NCBI GenBank assembly: GCA_001600615.1
Contig: BCKK01000013.1
Coordinates: 46,956-67,948 of the forward strand
Source: Dioszegia crocea
Lineage: Eukaryota; Basidiomycota; Tremellomycetes; Tremellales; Bulleribasidiaceae
Direction: 5' to 3'
DNA length: 20,993 nt
Every line of letters begins with the position of its first letter. The first letter of the stretch is position 1. Below the pieces are notes generated by a model that saw only the letters and a list, made by a program, of their open reading frames with translations, was not told the DNA's origin and searched no databases. Shown here piece by piece: positions 1 through 10,588 of the stretch. A program made the translations under genes and the position numbers.

Positions 1-1638
1 TAAACAAGTAGGACGGTTTGGCGAGAAGATGAACGTGTCCGGCATGGCGAAGCTCGAAGCTGGAACCCAGTTCCAGCAACCGACAGGCTGAGACTAGACG
101 GGACGACTCTTGCGAGAAGTCGGTCGGCCCCCAACACCCGCTGCAGCCGCTGCACCGTATTCGTCTAGATCAGGGTCTCATAATCTGTTGTAATCGCTGT
201 ATAGAATGCATCAAAGAGAGAGGAACTAAGGTCGAAACTGGCTAAGGCGGAATCTAGGAACGAGGAATGTTACGGCACTACAACGTACAAGTGGCACCTT
301 TCAACAAACTGATCAATGAAAGATGGTCTGTTGATCAGCCCAACAGTACCAAGCCGAGTAACCTCTGACCACATCCGAGACTGACAGTCATTCCGTCCAC
401 TCACTTAGCCCACTGGGAATCGAGCAAGAGTCCGACATCAGTTGATGAGGGCCACCCGAAGCTTATTGTCATTATCGCCGCCTCAGTTGCCTTCCCGCAC
501 TCGCTCTATTAGGACAATCTCTCTGACCGTCCGCTTACAAGTTGAGATTAGAACTGACTATACGCAAGGTGATCACGACCGTCAAAGCTAACGATACTGA
601 CAAGGTGGAGACCAGATTGACACCGTTTGTGAGTAGACAAAACGGCCCTCAGCTCACTCTCGTCCACTTTCGTCAGGTAAGCTCCTTCGCTTAGGGCTAT
701 AGGATTATACAAGCCACATTTCTCCATCTCATGCGCTTGGCTAGACTCATGCAGAGCTCAGTATAGCTGAACGAGACTATGATTCTGTCATTCAGAGGAA
801 CGGCTTAGCACAATCTGTCCCCTTTGAGGGTAAGTCTACCTTGCTCTTCAACCAGATCAATTGATCTGACGTCGCCTCGAGGTTGCATTACCCACTTGAT
901 TTCGGTCTTGACACCAACACGGTCAACTGGGGACGGTGTCGGCTTGCAAGATTGAGTAGACCACCCAGATGGACGGGTATCCTACTTTTCCTACTTTCCC
1001 CGCAGCTGGGTCGAGAGGCTTTGACCAGCAGGATCAGGTGAGTCCATTCTCCCTTCACTGGTGCCATCCCTCGCCACGCCATGGTCATTACTCACCGCTA
1101 CACCAGCCGAAGGTCCAAGGTAAATTACTCCAGCGGACTCTATCTCCGCAGAATCTGGGTCGCAATAGAGCGACAGCCAATGTCAGGGTTCAGCACTCAA
1201 CACATCTACCGCTACTACTCTCAGAACTTCATTATCTCTCCTTGATCATTTGATGAATGGTTGTCAGTAGAGTCAGCCGGCGTGTCGCGCTTTGTAGCGC
1301 GAAATGCCCCTGAGAAAAGAGGTAAGATGAAGTTCATGAACAGACTTCGGGGGGTTTAAGGCAGATGCTGACCCTGACTTGCTGGACATCCTGCTGGATC
1401 AGCACAGTGTTGGTAGCAATTGCAATTGCTGTGACTTGTGCGTAGATTAGCGAAGAGTGGCTCTGCTGAGTCTGATGAATATGCTATGGCTCCCTGACGC
1501 CGTTAAGAATCAGCTATGCCACTGATTCCTCGATCTTGCTAGGCGGCAGCAGAGTCATAATTGTCAACAGTATCCGCGTCAGTTTGTATACAGAGTGAGT
1601 CATATACCGTTCATGCTGTACAGACACTGAGCCAACCT
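1..1638. other. Stretch without a supported gene
   Basis: No reading frame here shows recognisable domains or a convincing exon chain. The best hint is on the plus strand at 969-1037: an ATG followed by 22 open codons ending at a good donor (GTGAGT at 1038), with an acceptor CAG at 1104-1106 and a further donor at 1120. Following that chain gives only about 32 residues before a stop, so I do not call it a gene. A perfect 6-bp hairpin (CGCGCT, loop TTGT, AGCGCG) lies at 1286-1301. The 3' flank of the decarboxylase gene lies at the right end. Confidence 0.5.
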
Positions 1639-3168
1639 CTACTCCACCACGCAGAGTTTGCTTCGCACAGCGACGTTGTGCCCTGTCTCTTGAGGGAACC
1701 CCGACACCTTGACACCCTTGCGGAACAGGCAGACGTGGCTACTTCCGCCGAAGTGGAACATCCTGTAAAATCAGCCTGCACTCTACTCAAACCGATCGGT
1801 TATACAGCTTTAGCAAGAGAGAGGTGAGGCTCACCCCAGCTGATCCCCCTTCTTCACCTTATCACCCTCCTTAACAGTGATGTCACAAGTCGACACCTCT
1901 GTCATCCCAATCCCCATGAACGCCATCAACCCGATCTTGGGGTTATCCGCCTCGATGAAGATCACTGCTCGGGTAGCCACGACGGTGATATACTCCTGAC
2001 TCGTAGTCTCTCCGTGGATATCTCCACCTGTTCCAGCGTCCGTAAAGTCCTCAAAGAGGGGTTCGGAATAGTACGTCCCGTCGATGACATACGCCTTTTT
2101 GATCGTGCCCGACACGGGTGAGTGCCATCGGTGGTAGGATAGTGCAGAGAGGAAAGCTTGGTAGATCGTTCCTCCAACGAATTGGTCGGCGAGAGTGTCA
2201 AACCCGAGCATGTCAAGGACAGAGTAGGGCTGGCCCTTGATCCAGAATTTATCGCGGGCGTGAACGTTGTGGGCGACTTTGTAAAGGGTGGATTCGCATG
2301 CATTGGCGACAACGTTGCCATCTTCTGGAGATGCAATAGGTCGGAAGGAGGGTTGGAGCTGACGAGTGAAGAAGTCATCCCATGATGTATAGCCGTAGTG
2401 CTCGGCCGACGGGTCACACTTGTACATCTCGGGGAATTTGGCGGAGGTTGCACCGCCATTGTTGGCAACCTCTTCGAGCGCCTGAAGACCGTGAGGAGAG
2501 AACCACGAGATGGTGTCGGAATTGAGGACGTATGAGGATTGGGGGGAGGAGAGGAATTCGCCCCAGACGTTGAGGATCTTTTTGAACTGCAGATTAGCAG
2601 TGCCATTAGTGATAACTCACATGAGCATTGACCGTAGGGTCCTGGAATGCAGTAAATCCCCCTTTTGTCCCCATAGGCCAGTCCAGCAAGGCGTTGATGG
2701 GTACACCGACTAGTCCAGCCTTGTGCCCCGCGTCAGTCCACTGAGGCGCGGTTGTGAGAACGTGGTTGAGGAGGGAGAGGAGATGGTCGAAATCCCGGAC
2801 TTGTGTCTCCTCACCAACAGCGTCTGTAAGGTACTTTTTGGCGTGAGGGATCTTGAAATCAGCTCAGAGCTTCGGCAAAGAGAAGGCACCTACTTGATCA
2901 AACATCAAAGTGAACAGCATAGACAGCCTCGAATCCTTCTCCACCACTTCCTTGAACTCCTTCAAGACGGGATGGAGAGGCTTGGGGTTCTTGTCGACTT
3001 GCTCAATGGTGCTCGAGAGGAACTTGTGGTGGTGCCTCTTATCTTGGGACAGCCAGTGCCCTGTCTGCACTAGTCAGCATTGTGAGAAAATCTGCCAGGG
3101 GTTGGTGTAGGACATACCCGGCGGACATGGTGCTCATCGGGGACGGATTTGTCTCTGGCGTCAGGCAT
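1639..3168 (-). CDS. Phosphatidylserine decarboxylase-family protein, soluble fungal PsiD-like subtype
   Basis: Five exons join in phase: 3118-3168, 2894-3064, 2621-2851, 1835-2586 and 1639-1762, giving 442 residues. The N-terminal third (about residues 18-165) has the layout of the fungal domain found in front of these enzymes, with VKN-type helices and the stretch INALLDWPMGT. The catalytic part follows: WDDFFTRQL near 219-227, YHRWHSP near 302-308, and GMFHFGGSSH at 402-411. In this family the chain cleaves itself before a serine of the GGSS motif (Ser409 if the usual Gly-Ser bond is cut) to make a pyruvoyl cofactor. No mitochondrial signal or membrane segment is visible, so a soluble cytosolic enzyme is inferred. 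Length and layout match the group containing the Psilocybe tryptophan decarboxylase PsiD. The substrate (aromatic amino acid, other amino acid or phosphatidylserine) cannot be read from sequence. The last four exons are spliced by 34-72 nt introns. An in-frame ATG further upstream at 3270 is less likely as the start. Confidence 0.88.
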
Positions 3169-3483
3169 TGTTCTGATGGTTGGCGAGGGGGAAAAGAGAG
3201 GCAGTCTCTGCTCCTGTGCTATTATATACTGAAGAGTGTAAAGGCTGTGTCTATAAAGCGCTTCGGTCAAGCCAGAATAGATATGGCAACAATGACGTCA
3301 CATTCTCCGCATTCCTCAGTTACACCGAGGGCGTCTACGGCCGTAGCGTACTGCGCTGCGCTGAGCAGGTGAGCTGGTGGCAAGATCAGTTACTGATCGT
3401 CAAATCCATGCATATGCTGATACTTTATGCTAATGCGCCCAAAAAGACCCTGCTCAATCCGTCAGAACCGAGAACCACCTCTA
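3169..3483. other. Intergenic gap between two minus-strand genes
   Basis: This roughly 315-nt gap separates the start of the decarboxylase gene from the stop of the upstream O-fucosyltransferase-like gene. It must hold the decarboxylase promoter and the 3' end of its neighbour. On the minus strand a TATATAA-like AT stretch lies near 3221-3228, about 55 nt before the ATG. No further ORF is supported. Confidence 0.45.
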
Positions 3484-5595
3484 CTATATCTCAAATTTCC
3501 AATCGGCTGGAACTTGCTCGTGGGGGTGGTAGATGAAATCTATCAAGCCATTCGCATCCTCTACTCTCTTTGAGGCTAGGATACTCACTGTTCATCGTCA
3601 GCAGACTGCGCCAAAGGTTGTGAAGAGAAGCAATAGATCGCGCTGGAGGAGAAGACTCACTGGTACTTGATGCTATACCCAGAAATGCGTCCGCTTGTGA
3701 TAACAAAGCCGAATCTATTAGAGTTGGCCACCTGATCAGTATCAGCAGACACCCAAGTCCCGGTGAACCTCTGGAACTTACCAATATCCAAGCTTCTCCC
3801 CTGTCTGTGTAGCCATGTGATTGACATGGTACCATCCTGGAAGATCTAGCTCCTTCCTGGTAGATGTCAGCCTCTAGTCAAAGCATCCAATCTTGACGTC
3901 AGACTTACAGCCATGCTGCATCTTGCTCATCTGTCGTAAAAATGACATGGGAGATCTTATTTGTAGTATTTCTCGAGCATCTGATGGGCGCGCCAAAGCC
4001 ATTGCCGTTGCGTGACGGATTTGATGATGTCGTACATGTCTAGAAATCGTTAGTGCAGCACCAAGATTTAGATGAGAGGCATGTGTAGAGGGGTGGGTGA
4101 GAGCAGAGGAGTGATGCAGAGCTTCAAGCCCGTCTAACAGAGAAGCAACTCAGACTTACCTCCACGTCGAATATGAACTGCCAGATACTACTCTATCAGC
4201 ATTGATCAGAGCTACATTTTTGAGGTCTCACTCACAGGAGGTAATGGCTGATCCCAGCCCAAACCCAAGGTGTGTCTCAAGAAATCATCCGCTACCCGCT
4301 GAAGGCCAGGTTGAAACTTCATATGTCGTCCGACAGCCTTCCAAGCTCCCAGTCCCGCCCTCCAATCCTGGAACATATCCCTCTCCATAGGGTCCTCGCA
4401 GATCATATACGTCCGATCTAGACATGCGTAATTGTCGGTAGGGCTTATTCGCGTGGTACGTCCTAGCTCGGCCATTCGGGCAATCGTGTTGAGTGGCAAA
4501 GCTGCGCCCTCCACCGAGTAGTTACTGATGACCTCGGCGATGATTGGGCGCGAAAACCGGTGCATATTATTGAATGGGTCGACTGATTTGGGAAGAGGCG
4601 TATAAGTTTGTATTAAAGATCAGCACTTTTAAGATAAACAAGGACTTCGGCTACGTACTGATTGGCACGTGGACGTTGTATTCGTAGAAATCCTGCCCGC
4701 CTAGAATCAGACTAGTCGACCAGCAATCGACATGATCCGCTTCAGGCTCTTCGGCTGCGAGGATATCGACCACGACAAGGCGCCTTCCGTCCGGACTCCT
4801 CTGGGGATGCTCGCCATCGTAGACAACGGTATGGTGCTGCGGCGCCGTGCTTCCGTCGACCTTGAGTTCGATAGCGTCAACGACCGGCCGCTGCCATTCC
4901 TCAACAAGGGATGTCAGGTCGAACACCTCGGTAAACGCCAATGGGTCATCGGTCTTGCCCATATGGCCGTGGTGCGCGTAGAAAAGGTTGATGACTGGTA
5001 TACGTCCTGCCAGAAGTGTGATGTAGATAGCTGACGCGTGAGTTGAGCCTCTGAGGGGGAAACAGACAAACTTACAGTTCATATGTTCTATTACTTGATT
5101 GTTCCAGCTGCAGTTGTCAGCTTGCTATGCGTCGGGGTACATAGCTCAAACTCACCCATTGATAGGCGTCCCAGTCAGATACTTGAGCTCAGGCTTCAAG
5201 TTCGTCCTCAAGCTAGCTTTAGGCCCGACCTCCCGCAGACCGCCCCAACTCGGCCGTCTGTACCCCGCCTTCCGTATGGTATTCGCCCATATCCAGCTTT
5301 GACGCTCTCCGACAGGGGCTTCAGTAGACGATAGGCCAGGGATATATGACCACAGAGCTGTAGCCTTGACGGGGCGAGCGGGTTTCCAAAAGCCCTCCGT
5401 GTCCAAACGGTTGAATTTGCTCACCCGGAGGGGGCGAGAGCTGCCGTAGATGATGACGATGGCGACCGCTGTCAATAGACCGAAGAATCGAAGGGTGTTT
5501 TTGCTCCGAGAGCGGCTGAAAGGTAGTATCGTTCTTTGCCTCGTTTGCAGTACTTTGGGCGAAGCAGATGTCCCTAGTGTGGCGGAAGAGAACAT
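3484..5595 (-). CDS. O-fucosyltransferase-like type II membrane protein, copy 1, with a one-base frameshift (possible pseudogene)
   Basis: Nine exons are supported: 5156-5595, 5076-5107, 4659-5030, 4236-4582, 4160-4187, 3909-4039, 3782-3856, 3661-3731 and 3484-3587. Residues 1-30 are basic, followed by one hydrophobic segment (FFGLLTAVAIVIIYG, near 36-50), which suggests a type II Golgi or ER membrane enzyme. Later landmarks are LLAGRIPVI, VFDLTSL, VDCWS, LAVHIRRGD (near 399-407) and HVIFTTDEQD, ending with an STMSILASKRVED segment. HxRRGD is the nucleotide-sugar-binding signature of the fucosyltransferase superfamily (O-FucT and related). Donor and acceptor are therefore inferred only at family level. 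In exon 6 the frame reads into a TAA at 3957-3959. The continuation (ISHVIFTTDEQD) lies one base out of frame, and the summed exons are 1600 nt, one more than a multiple of three. The intact paralogue at 15846-17694 has no such break. A sequencing error or a recent mutation would both fit. Confidence 0.78.
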
Positions 5596-6573
5596 TGTGG
5601 TAAGGTCGGTATCGTGAGGCCTGTGCAAAATTCACCTGCACAGATCCTTTGAGCTATATGGGTGTAGACTTTGTCGGAGGTAGACTTCGACCCTATACCC
5701 GTACCGGTTTCAGAGGATGGGATCCCACGGGATTGTCAAACAGAGTCACCCAAGGAGGAAAAAACAAAGTTCCCGTGCCGTAATATCACCAGATAGCCGT
5801 CCCGGTGGTGTTTGAGGCAGAAAGCATCGATCTTGAGCTCTGTCAGTGCTCTGTTCGATGCATCTGGTTTGAACAGAACTAGAGAAATAGCCATGAGTGC
5901 GCTTTCATTTGACACTGCTTCGAGGGGGCGGCTCTGGAAGATGCATTCAGGACTGTGCTTTGTATGAGGGATGGCTTCCGAGCGGCTCTTCCCTGTAGCG
6001 GGCTTTCAAGTTCAATGCTGCCTCGCTGGGCCAAGACGATTCAGAGTGCAGTCTATGATGGTAGCAGGGAGCATAGCCTGCGCTGTATAGCAGGACAGCG
6101 CTGTATGACAGGAGCAGTAATCCTTGGATTGACCAGCCCCCCACTCATTCCCTCACTTTACCTTTGATCTGAGCTAATTACCCGATGAGGCAAGAAAGGC
6201 TAAAGTCAAGTTCGCGTCCCTGATTACGGCACACTCAAAGTCAACACAGCCAGTCAAGATCCCAATTCAGATTCATCTCATCTCTTGCACCACATCCCCT
6301 ACTATACTTGTACAAGGGCACTCTACAGCTTATACGGTGACACACAAAGGCGATACACTGCCACTCACCCTCATTTAAAACTATTCCAATTTATCGAAAT
6401 CCCTCAATCGGCAATAAAGTACGCTTCGCCAAATCAATCCCGCCACTATTTACCGTTCATCGCATATATGGAAGAATGCTCCCTATATTTATCTACTCCC
6501 ATTTATCATCATTCTTGGTGAGTAGTCTAAAGTGCATCGTTACTCCAGCGCTGACTTGACAGATTTGACCCAA
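5596..6573. promoter_or_regulatory. Divergent intergenic region with a likely 5' UTR intron
   Basis: The O-fucosyltransferase-like gene (minus) and the large Ser/Pro-rich gene (plus) diverge from this region of almost 1 kb, so it should contain both promoters. At its right end a strong donor (GTGAGT, 6518) and acceptor (TTGACAG ending 6562), with a CTGAC branch-like site just before the acceptor, outline a 45-nt intron lying entirely before the chosen ATG at 6574. The frames around 5950-6520 show no domain. I place no TATA box with confidence. Confidence 0.5.
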
Positions 6574-9500
6574 ATGTCAACTCATTCCCATACTCCCACT
6601 CCCCCTCGTACACCTCTCGGCCCTGCCCGTCTTCTCCCTCCCTCCATCCCCCGCACCAAATCAAACGGGACACTAGCTCGTCAATTTGTCGATCGTCACT
6701 CTACGACCTACGCTCATCTATACGAGCACGAGGATGACGTTGTCAGGCGGGAGAAGCTAGATGCTGAGCAGAGGAAATTGGAGGAAGAGCGGCGAAGGGG
6801 CAGAGAGATGAGGGAGCGGATGGCTCAAAGTCTGGCCGGTGTGGAGAATGAGAATGATGTCGCTCTACGTTCTGCACCCTTGCCGTCGACATTTGGCAAG
6901 GGTCTGCCAGGATCACTAGGCGGAAACGGAAGAGGGAGTTGGCGGCCTCTGAGCCTGGTCGCCAAGCGTCAGAATGTCGGTCCAGGCCATGCCCGCTCGG
7001 CTTCCCATCAAATCCCTTCTACCCTCCTCTCACCATCATCACTTCGCTCGGTATCCCATACTCCCGTCCATTCCTCCCCATTCGCTCAAAATCCTACACC
7101 CGCTTCGACATCCTCAGACCTTGAAGTTGTCGTTGAGCGCTCTACCCCCAACTCGCCCAACCGCTCCCTCTCACAGCAGGGCCCAGAGCATGCGTACTAC
7201 AACGCCGAATCCCACGAAGGCGATATCTCGCACAAATCTGATCCCAAATCTACCTATTCTTGGGCCACGTCCTTTTCGGGCGAAACGGCGGAGCTGCGAG
7301 CCACAGCCACCTATCTTCGCCAATCCCATGACGAACGAGACTCTGCCGCTTCCACTCCTCCCTCTCATGACCATGCAGATGCTGCCCAGGCGGTAGATGA
7401 CGAGGTAGAAATACTTGACACACCCGAGAAAGTCAAGCGGCGGAGGAAGAGGATTGTAGCTATCGCGCACACCGTGCGGCAGCTTGAGGGTGTAGGGAGC
7501 AGACAAGCGGAGGATCCAAACTTTTACGGGGAGTTGGTCAAGGCGTGGAATGACCGGCCGGGATTTCAGCCTACTCACGCCCCATTGCTGGCTCCGGCGC
7601 ACGGCGGATCGTCCGACGCTCCACCTGGTCTACTCCCTCCTCCAAATCTCCACTCAGTGTCCAAAGCTCAGCGCCGATACTCTGCCCACTCCCTTGCTGC
7701 CCCTCCTCCCATGTCACCTACCTTCGAGCGACATTTCGGCTCTCCTCTCACACCAAATCTCTTCACACCTGCCACCAACTACGAGGGCGGCACTGCCCCC
7801 TCTTCGTCAGTGTTTCCCTCGCCGCAAGAGGTGTACGAATACGACGACGAGGAATCGGACGAGTCGGTCGGACATGTCAGAACGAGGTCGAGATACTCTT
7901 ACGCCTCGGCGTTGCACGATCTCGCGCTCGAGGACGGCGGGCATGAGGTTGGACAGGGGAAGACGGGAATGAGTAAGGCTTGGTCGAATACTCCAATGCG
8001 ATGGAGTGGTGCGTGGGAGGGGTGGGATGCTTATCCAGCTTTGCCGCCGGGTGCTGCGCCGGCTCAGATGCCGTCGGGGGCAGATGAAGAGGATGAGGCG
8101 CAAGCGATCGACGGGAGGAACCATCAGCACCTCCAATCGACATCGCAATATCAGCCCCAATTACCCCTCAGCCGTCCGCCACTCGATACAAGCCTGTATC
8201 CTCCCCCACTCTCTGGCGTACCTGATGGCCGTACCTCGGCCGAAACTGATAATGGCTGGGGCCTGGGCTTTATGTCTGGCTGGTGGACCGAGCGACCCCT
8301 CTCCTCCCGAAATCTATCCAACCCCTCCAATCCGCCAGCCCCTCTCCCTAGTCCCCCATCCCAATCTCGAGACACTGCTGGTAGAGAGGCGGATTTTCAA
8401 GGAGGGGAGTGCGCTTCCCGCCAGAGCCCAAACCTACACGCCTTGACCCAATTGCATCAGCATTCCGGGCCGGACAGGGAAGAAGCGGGCGAGATCACCA
8501 GCACTCCGGGTCATCACCAACCCCGTCAGCATCACGATACGAGCTTCTCACCCAGCGCGGACAGCGAGAGCCTGAGCGGGGTCAGCACGCCGAGCTTCGG
8601 TATGCGGGTGCAGGCGTCGGCGGAGCGACGATGGGCGAGACCTACGGTGATACAGACGGGTCAGAATCGGACTCGCAATTCCGAGACCCCACTTCAACCC
8701 ACTCATCGGTCGGAACATCCCTCATGGCTGGTTTCCATCCCCATGGAGACCACGTCCTCCGCCACATCCCTCGAATCCTATCATCCCCATTTGCAAACAA
8801 GGCCAGCCCTGCCTACCATCGACAGCACATCCAGCAACCTCACCTCGACGACCGTAACCACGGCGAAAGGCGAAGAAAGAGAATTTCCATTCTCGAACCA
8901 CTGCCGACCGCCCAGCTGCTCGAATATCCCCAGTTCGGCCGAATCGTCGGTGTCGGTCCCGTCGGAGATACATCTCTTGCGGGCGGAGGTGGCCCTCTCT
9001 CGGATGAACGGCGAAGAGCAGGAGTGGCTGCGGGAGGGAAAGGCGGGAGATCAATACTCGGGTGGATTGGTGAATGGGTCGTTCCCCTTCACGAGGACTT
9101 TGCGGCCGATGATGTTCCGCCAGTCTCAAGCCGAGGAGAGCAAGGTGGAGCAGATGGGCAGGGAGGAGAAGGACCAGAGTCTGGGACTGCTAGAGAGGCG
9201 ACACGTCAGACCGTTGATGCTTGGGGAGATGCTCAACCCAATGTCAACTTCAACACCCTCGGGGGACGGAACGGCTCCAAAGCTTCACATCGAGCTACAA
9301 TCATCCACTTCCCAACATCATACACGTATGATCAACAGCAACCCCAGTCTAGCGCCTACCCCCACATCGATCCAGACCCACTTCATTCCCCCGCCTACCA
9401 CTCCCGTTCTCCCCCTCACTCCCACCACACCGAGCGATACTACCCCTTCGATGATGAGCGACGTGGATGCGCAAAGCCGCCAAATCTTTTATCGGACAGC

Positions 9501-10137
9501 GGACGAGCGGGTCATCCTCGCCAATCCACCGAGAAGGGCCATCTTCCCATCCGCGTCAATATTGACACCGGCCCCTGTCCCGGACCAAAATTACGACCAC
9601 TCTTCCTTCCCATGCGACTCGAACGTGCCAAATGGCGATACTCTACCAGCACGGTCGGGTCTGGATCGAGCTCGTACGGGTATGCTGGATCTGCGGGGAC
9701 AGGCAATATCTTGCCAGTCTACAGGCCGTAGTGCTGCAGTGGAGACGGAGGAGATGACGGATGAGGTGCTGGGCGAGTGTAGAGGGGGATACAGAGATGC
9801 CACGCCGTTAGAGGTGGCTGTGGTTGCTCATCAGCCCAAGAGGAGGGGGTGGTCACCGGTGGTGTTGTTCTGGCTTGGGTTCATCATGCCCTGGTGTTGG
9901 ATCTTTGGAGGATGGCCAGTGTGGTCAGGACGGGAGGTGAAGACGGTCGTAGGGGATGTGGACGTTGAGAAGGGTGGGCTGGATGCAGAAGTTGAGCGCA
10001 GCTGGTTGAGGCGCTGGGTATATCATCCGGACCCATGGGCGAGGCGGAACAGGATGGCGGCTGTGGGGGTGTTGCCGTTGCTTGCTGTGGCAGGAGTGGT
10101 GGGTGTCATAGTATTGGGAGTGATGAGGGCTACGTAG
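6574..10137 (+). CDS. Large Ser/Pro-rich protein with two C-terminal membrane segments, function unknown
   Basis: This single uninterrupted frame of 1187 residues is unusual here, where neighbours have many introns. The ATG at 6574 is chosen because the open frame further upstream starts only with GTG and crosses a likely 5' UTR intron. Most of the chain is low-complexity Ser, Pro, Thr and His, and is probably disordered. A charged Arg/Glu-rich helix lies near residues 50-88. A compact block near 275-331 (VEILDTPEKVKRRRKRIVAI, then HTVRQLEGVGSR and FYGELVKAWNDRPGF) looks folded and is the best candidate for a conserved domain. Near residues 1092-1118 lies a hydrophobic, Trp-rich segment containing FWLGFIMPWCW, and a second hydrophobic helix (about 1160-1184) ends three residues from the C-terminus. 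The pattern suggests a large cytosolic domain anchored by a C-terminal hairpin. I do not recognise the family. Confidence 0.8.
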   Translation: MSTHSHTPTPPRTPLGPARLLPPSIPRTKSNGTLARQFVDRHSTTYAHLYEHEDDVVRREKLDAEQRKLEEERRRGREMRERMAQSLAGVENENDVALRSAPLPSTFGKGLPGSLGGNGRGSWRPLSLVAKRQNVGPGHARSASHQIPSTLLSPSSLRSVSHTPVHSSPFAQNPTPASTSSDLEVVVERSTPNSPNRSLSQQGPEHAYYNAESHEGDISHKSDPKSTYSWATSFSGETAELRATATYLRQSHDERDSAASTPPSHDHADAAQAVDDEVEILDTPEKVKRRRKRIVAIAHTVRQLEGVGSRQAEDPNFYGELVKAWNDRPGFQPTHAPLLAPAHGGSSDAPPGLLPPPNLHSVSKAQRRYSAHSLAAPPPMSPTFERHFGSPLTPNLFTPATNYEGGTAPSSSVFPSPQEVYEYDDEESDESVGHVRTRSRYSYASALHDLALEDGGHEVGQGKTGMSKAWSNTPMRWSGAWEGWDAYPALPPGAAPAQMPSGADEEDEAQAIDGRNHQHLQSTSQYQPQLPLSRPPLDTSLYPPPLSGVPDGRTSAETDNGWGLGFMSGWWTERPLSSRNLSNPSNPPAPLPSPPSQSRDTAGREADFQGGECASRQSPNLHALTQLHQHSGPDREEAGEITSTPGHHQPRQHHDTSFSPSADSESLSGVSTPSFGMRVQASAERRWARPTVIQTGQNRTRNSETPLQPTHRSEHPSWLVSIPMETTSSATSLESYHPHLQTRPALPTIDSTSSNLTSTTVTTAKGEEREFPFSNHCRPPSCSNIPSSAESSVSVPSEIHLLRAEVALSRMNGEEQEWLREGKAGDQYSGGLVNGSFPFTRTLRPMMFRQSQAEESKVEQMGREEKDQSLGLLERRHVRPLMLGEMLNPMSTSTPSGDGTAPKLHIELQSSTSQHHTRMINSNPSLAPTPTSIQTHFIPPPTTPVLPLTPTTPSDTTPSMMSDVDAQSRQIFYRTADERVILANPPRRAIFPSASILTPAPVPDQNYDHSSFPCDSNVPNGDTLPARSGLDRARTGMLDLRGQAISCQSTGRSAAVETEEMTDEVLGECRGGYRDATPLEVAVVAHQPKRRGWSPVVLFWLGFIMPWCWIFGGWPVWSGREVKTVVGDVDVEKGGLDAEVERSWLRRWVYHPDPWARRNRMAAVGVLPLLAVAGVVGVIVLGVMRAT

Positions 10138-10588
10138 TTTATGTTGGACAATTCGCCGTAGTGAGAGATCAGAATAGTGTATCTTTGGGACTTTGGACAT
10201 TGTCAGCTTATATACGACTATACCGTACGGACTTTATCTCATGTGTAGTATCTATCTTGTCGGCTTGTTATAATCAATGCAGCTTCTATGATTGCGCAGT
10301 AGCAGGGGAAGAGCTGGCTGGAGAGTGGAGTATGCATGGATGCGTGCAGTACTCTGCTGGAGTGAGCCCGGAATATGCTTGGAACGAAAGCATCGGCGTT
10401 TATTTTAAGTCCGACCCCACACGCCACACTCATCCGACGGCAGATCAAACCCAGCGGATATCTCCGACGGGCCATCATAACGCCGAGAATAGTTCCGTTG
10501 GAATGTGCCTTTTTGGGCTGGCTGCTGTCTAGATCCAATAGATTGATAGAGAGGTATCCATCAACAAAAGGGTTCATATCAGGTTACA
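10138..10588. other. Intergenic region before the eL31 gene
   Basis: This holds the 3' flank of the large membrane protein gene and the promoter and 5' UTR of the eL31 gene. Short ORFs on both strands have no recognisable content. No terminator or TATA box can be placed with confidence. Confidence 0.4.

Noticed and set aside
3070..3270. Longer N-terminus for the decarboxylase from an ATG at 3270
   Set aside because: The frame passes through 3168 without a stop, but the added sequence is unlike the family and lies over the probable promoter; the ATG at 3168 gives the expected length.
5152..5628. Start of the frameshifted fucosyltransferase-like gene at 5628
   Set aside because: The codon there is TTG; the first ATG in frame is at 5595 in a good context (ACCACAATG).
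6285..6521. Upstream ORF before the large gene
   Set aside because: It ends at the likely 5' UTR intron donor, is not in frame with the main gene, and has no recognisable content.
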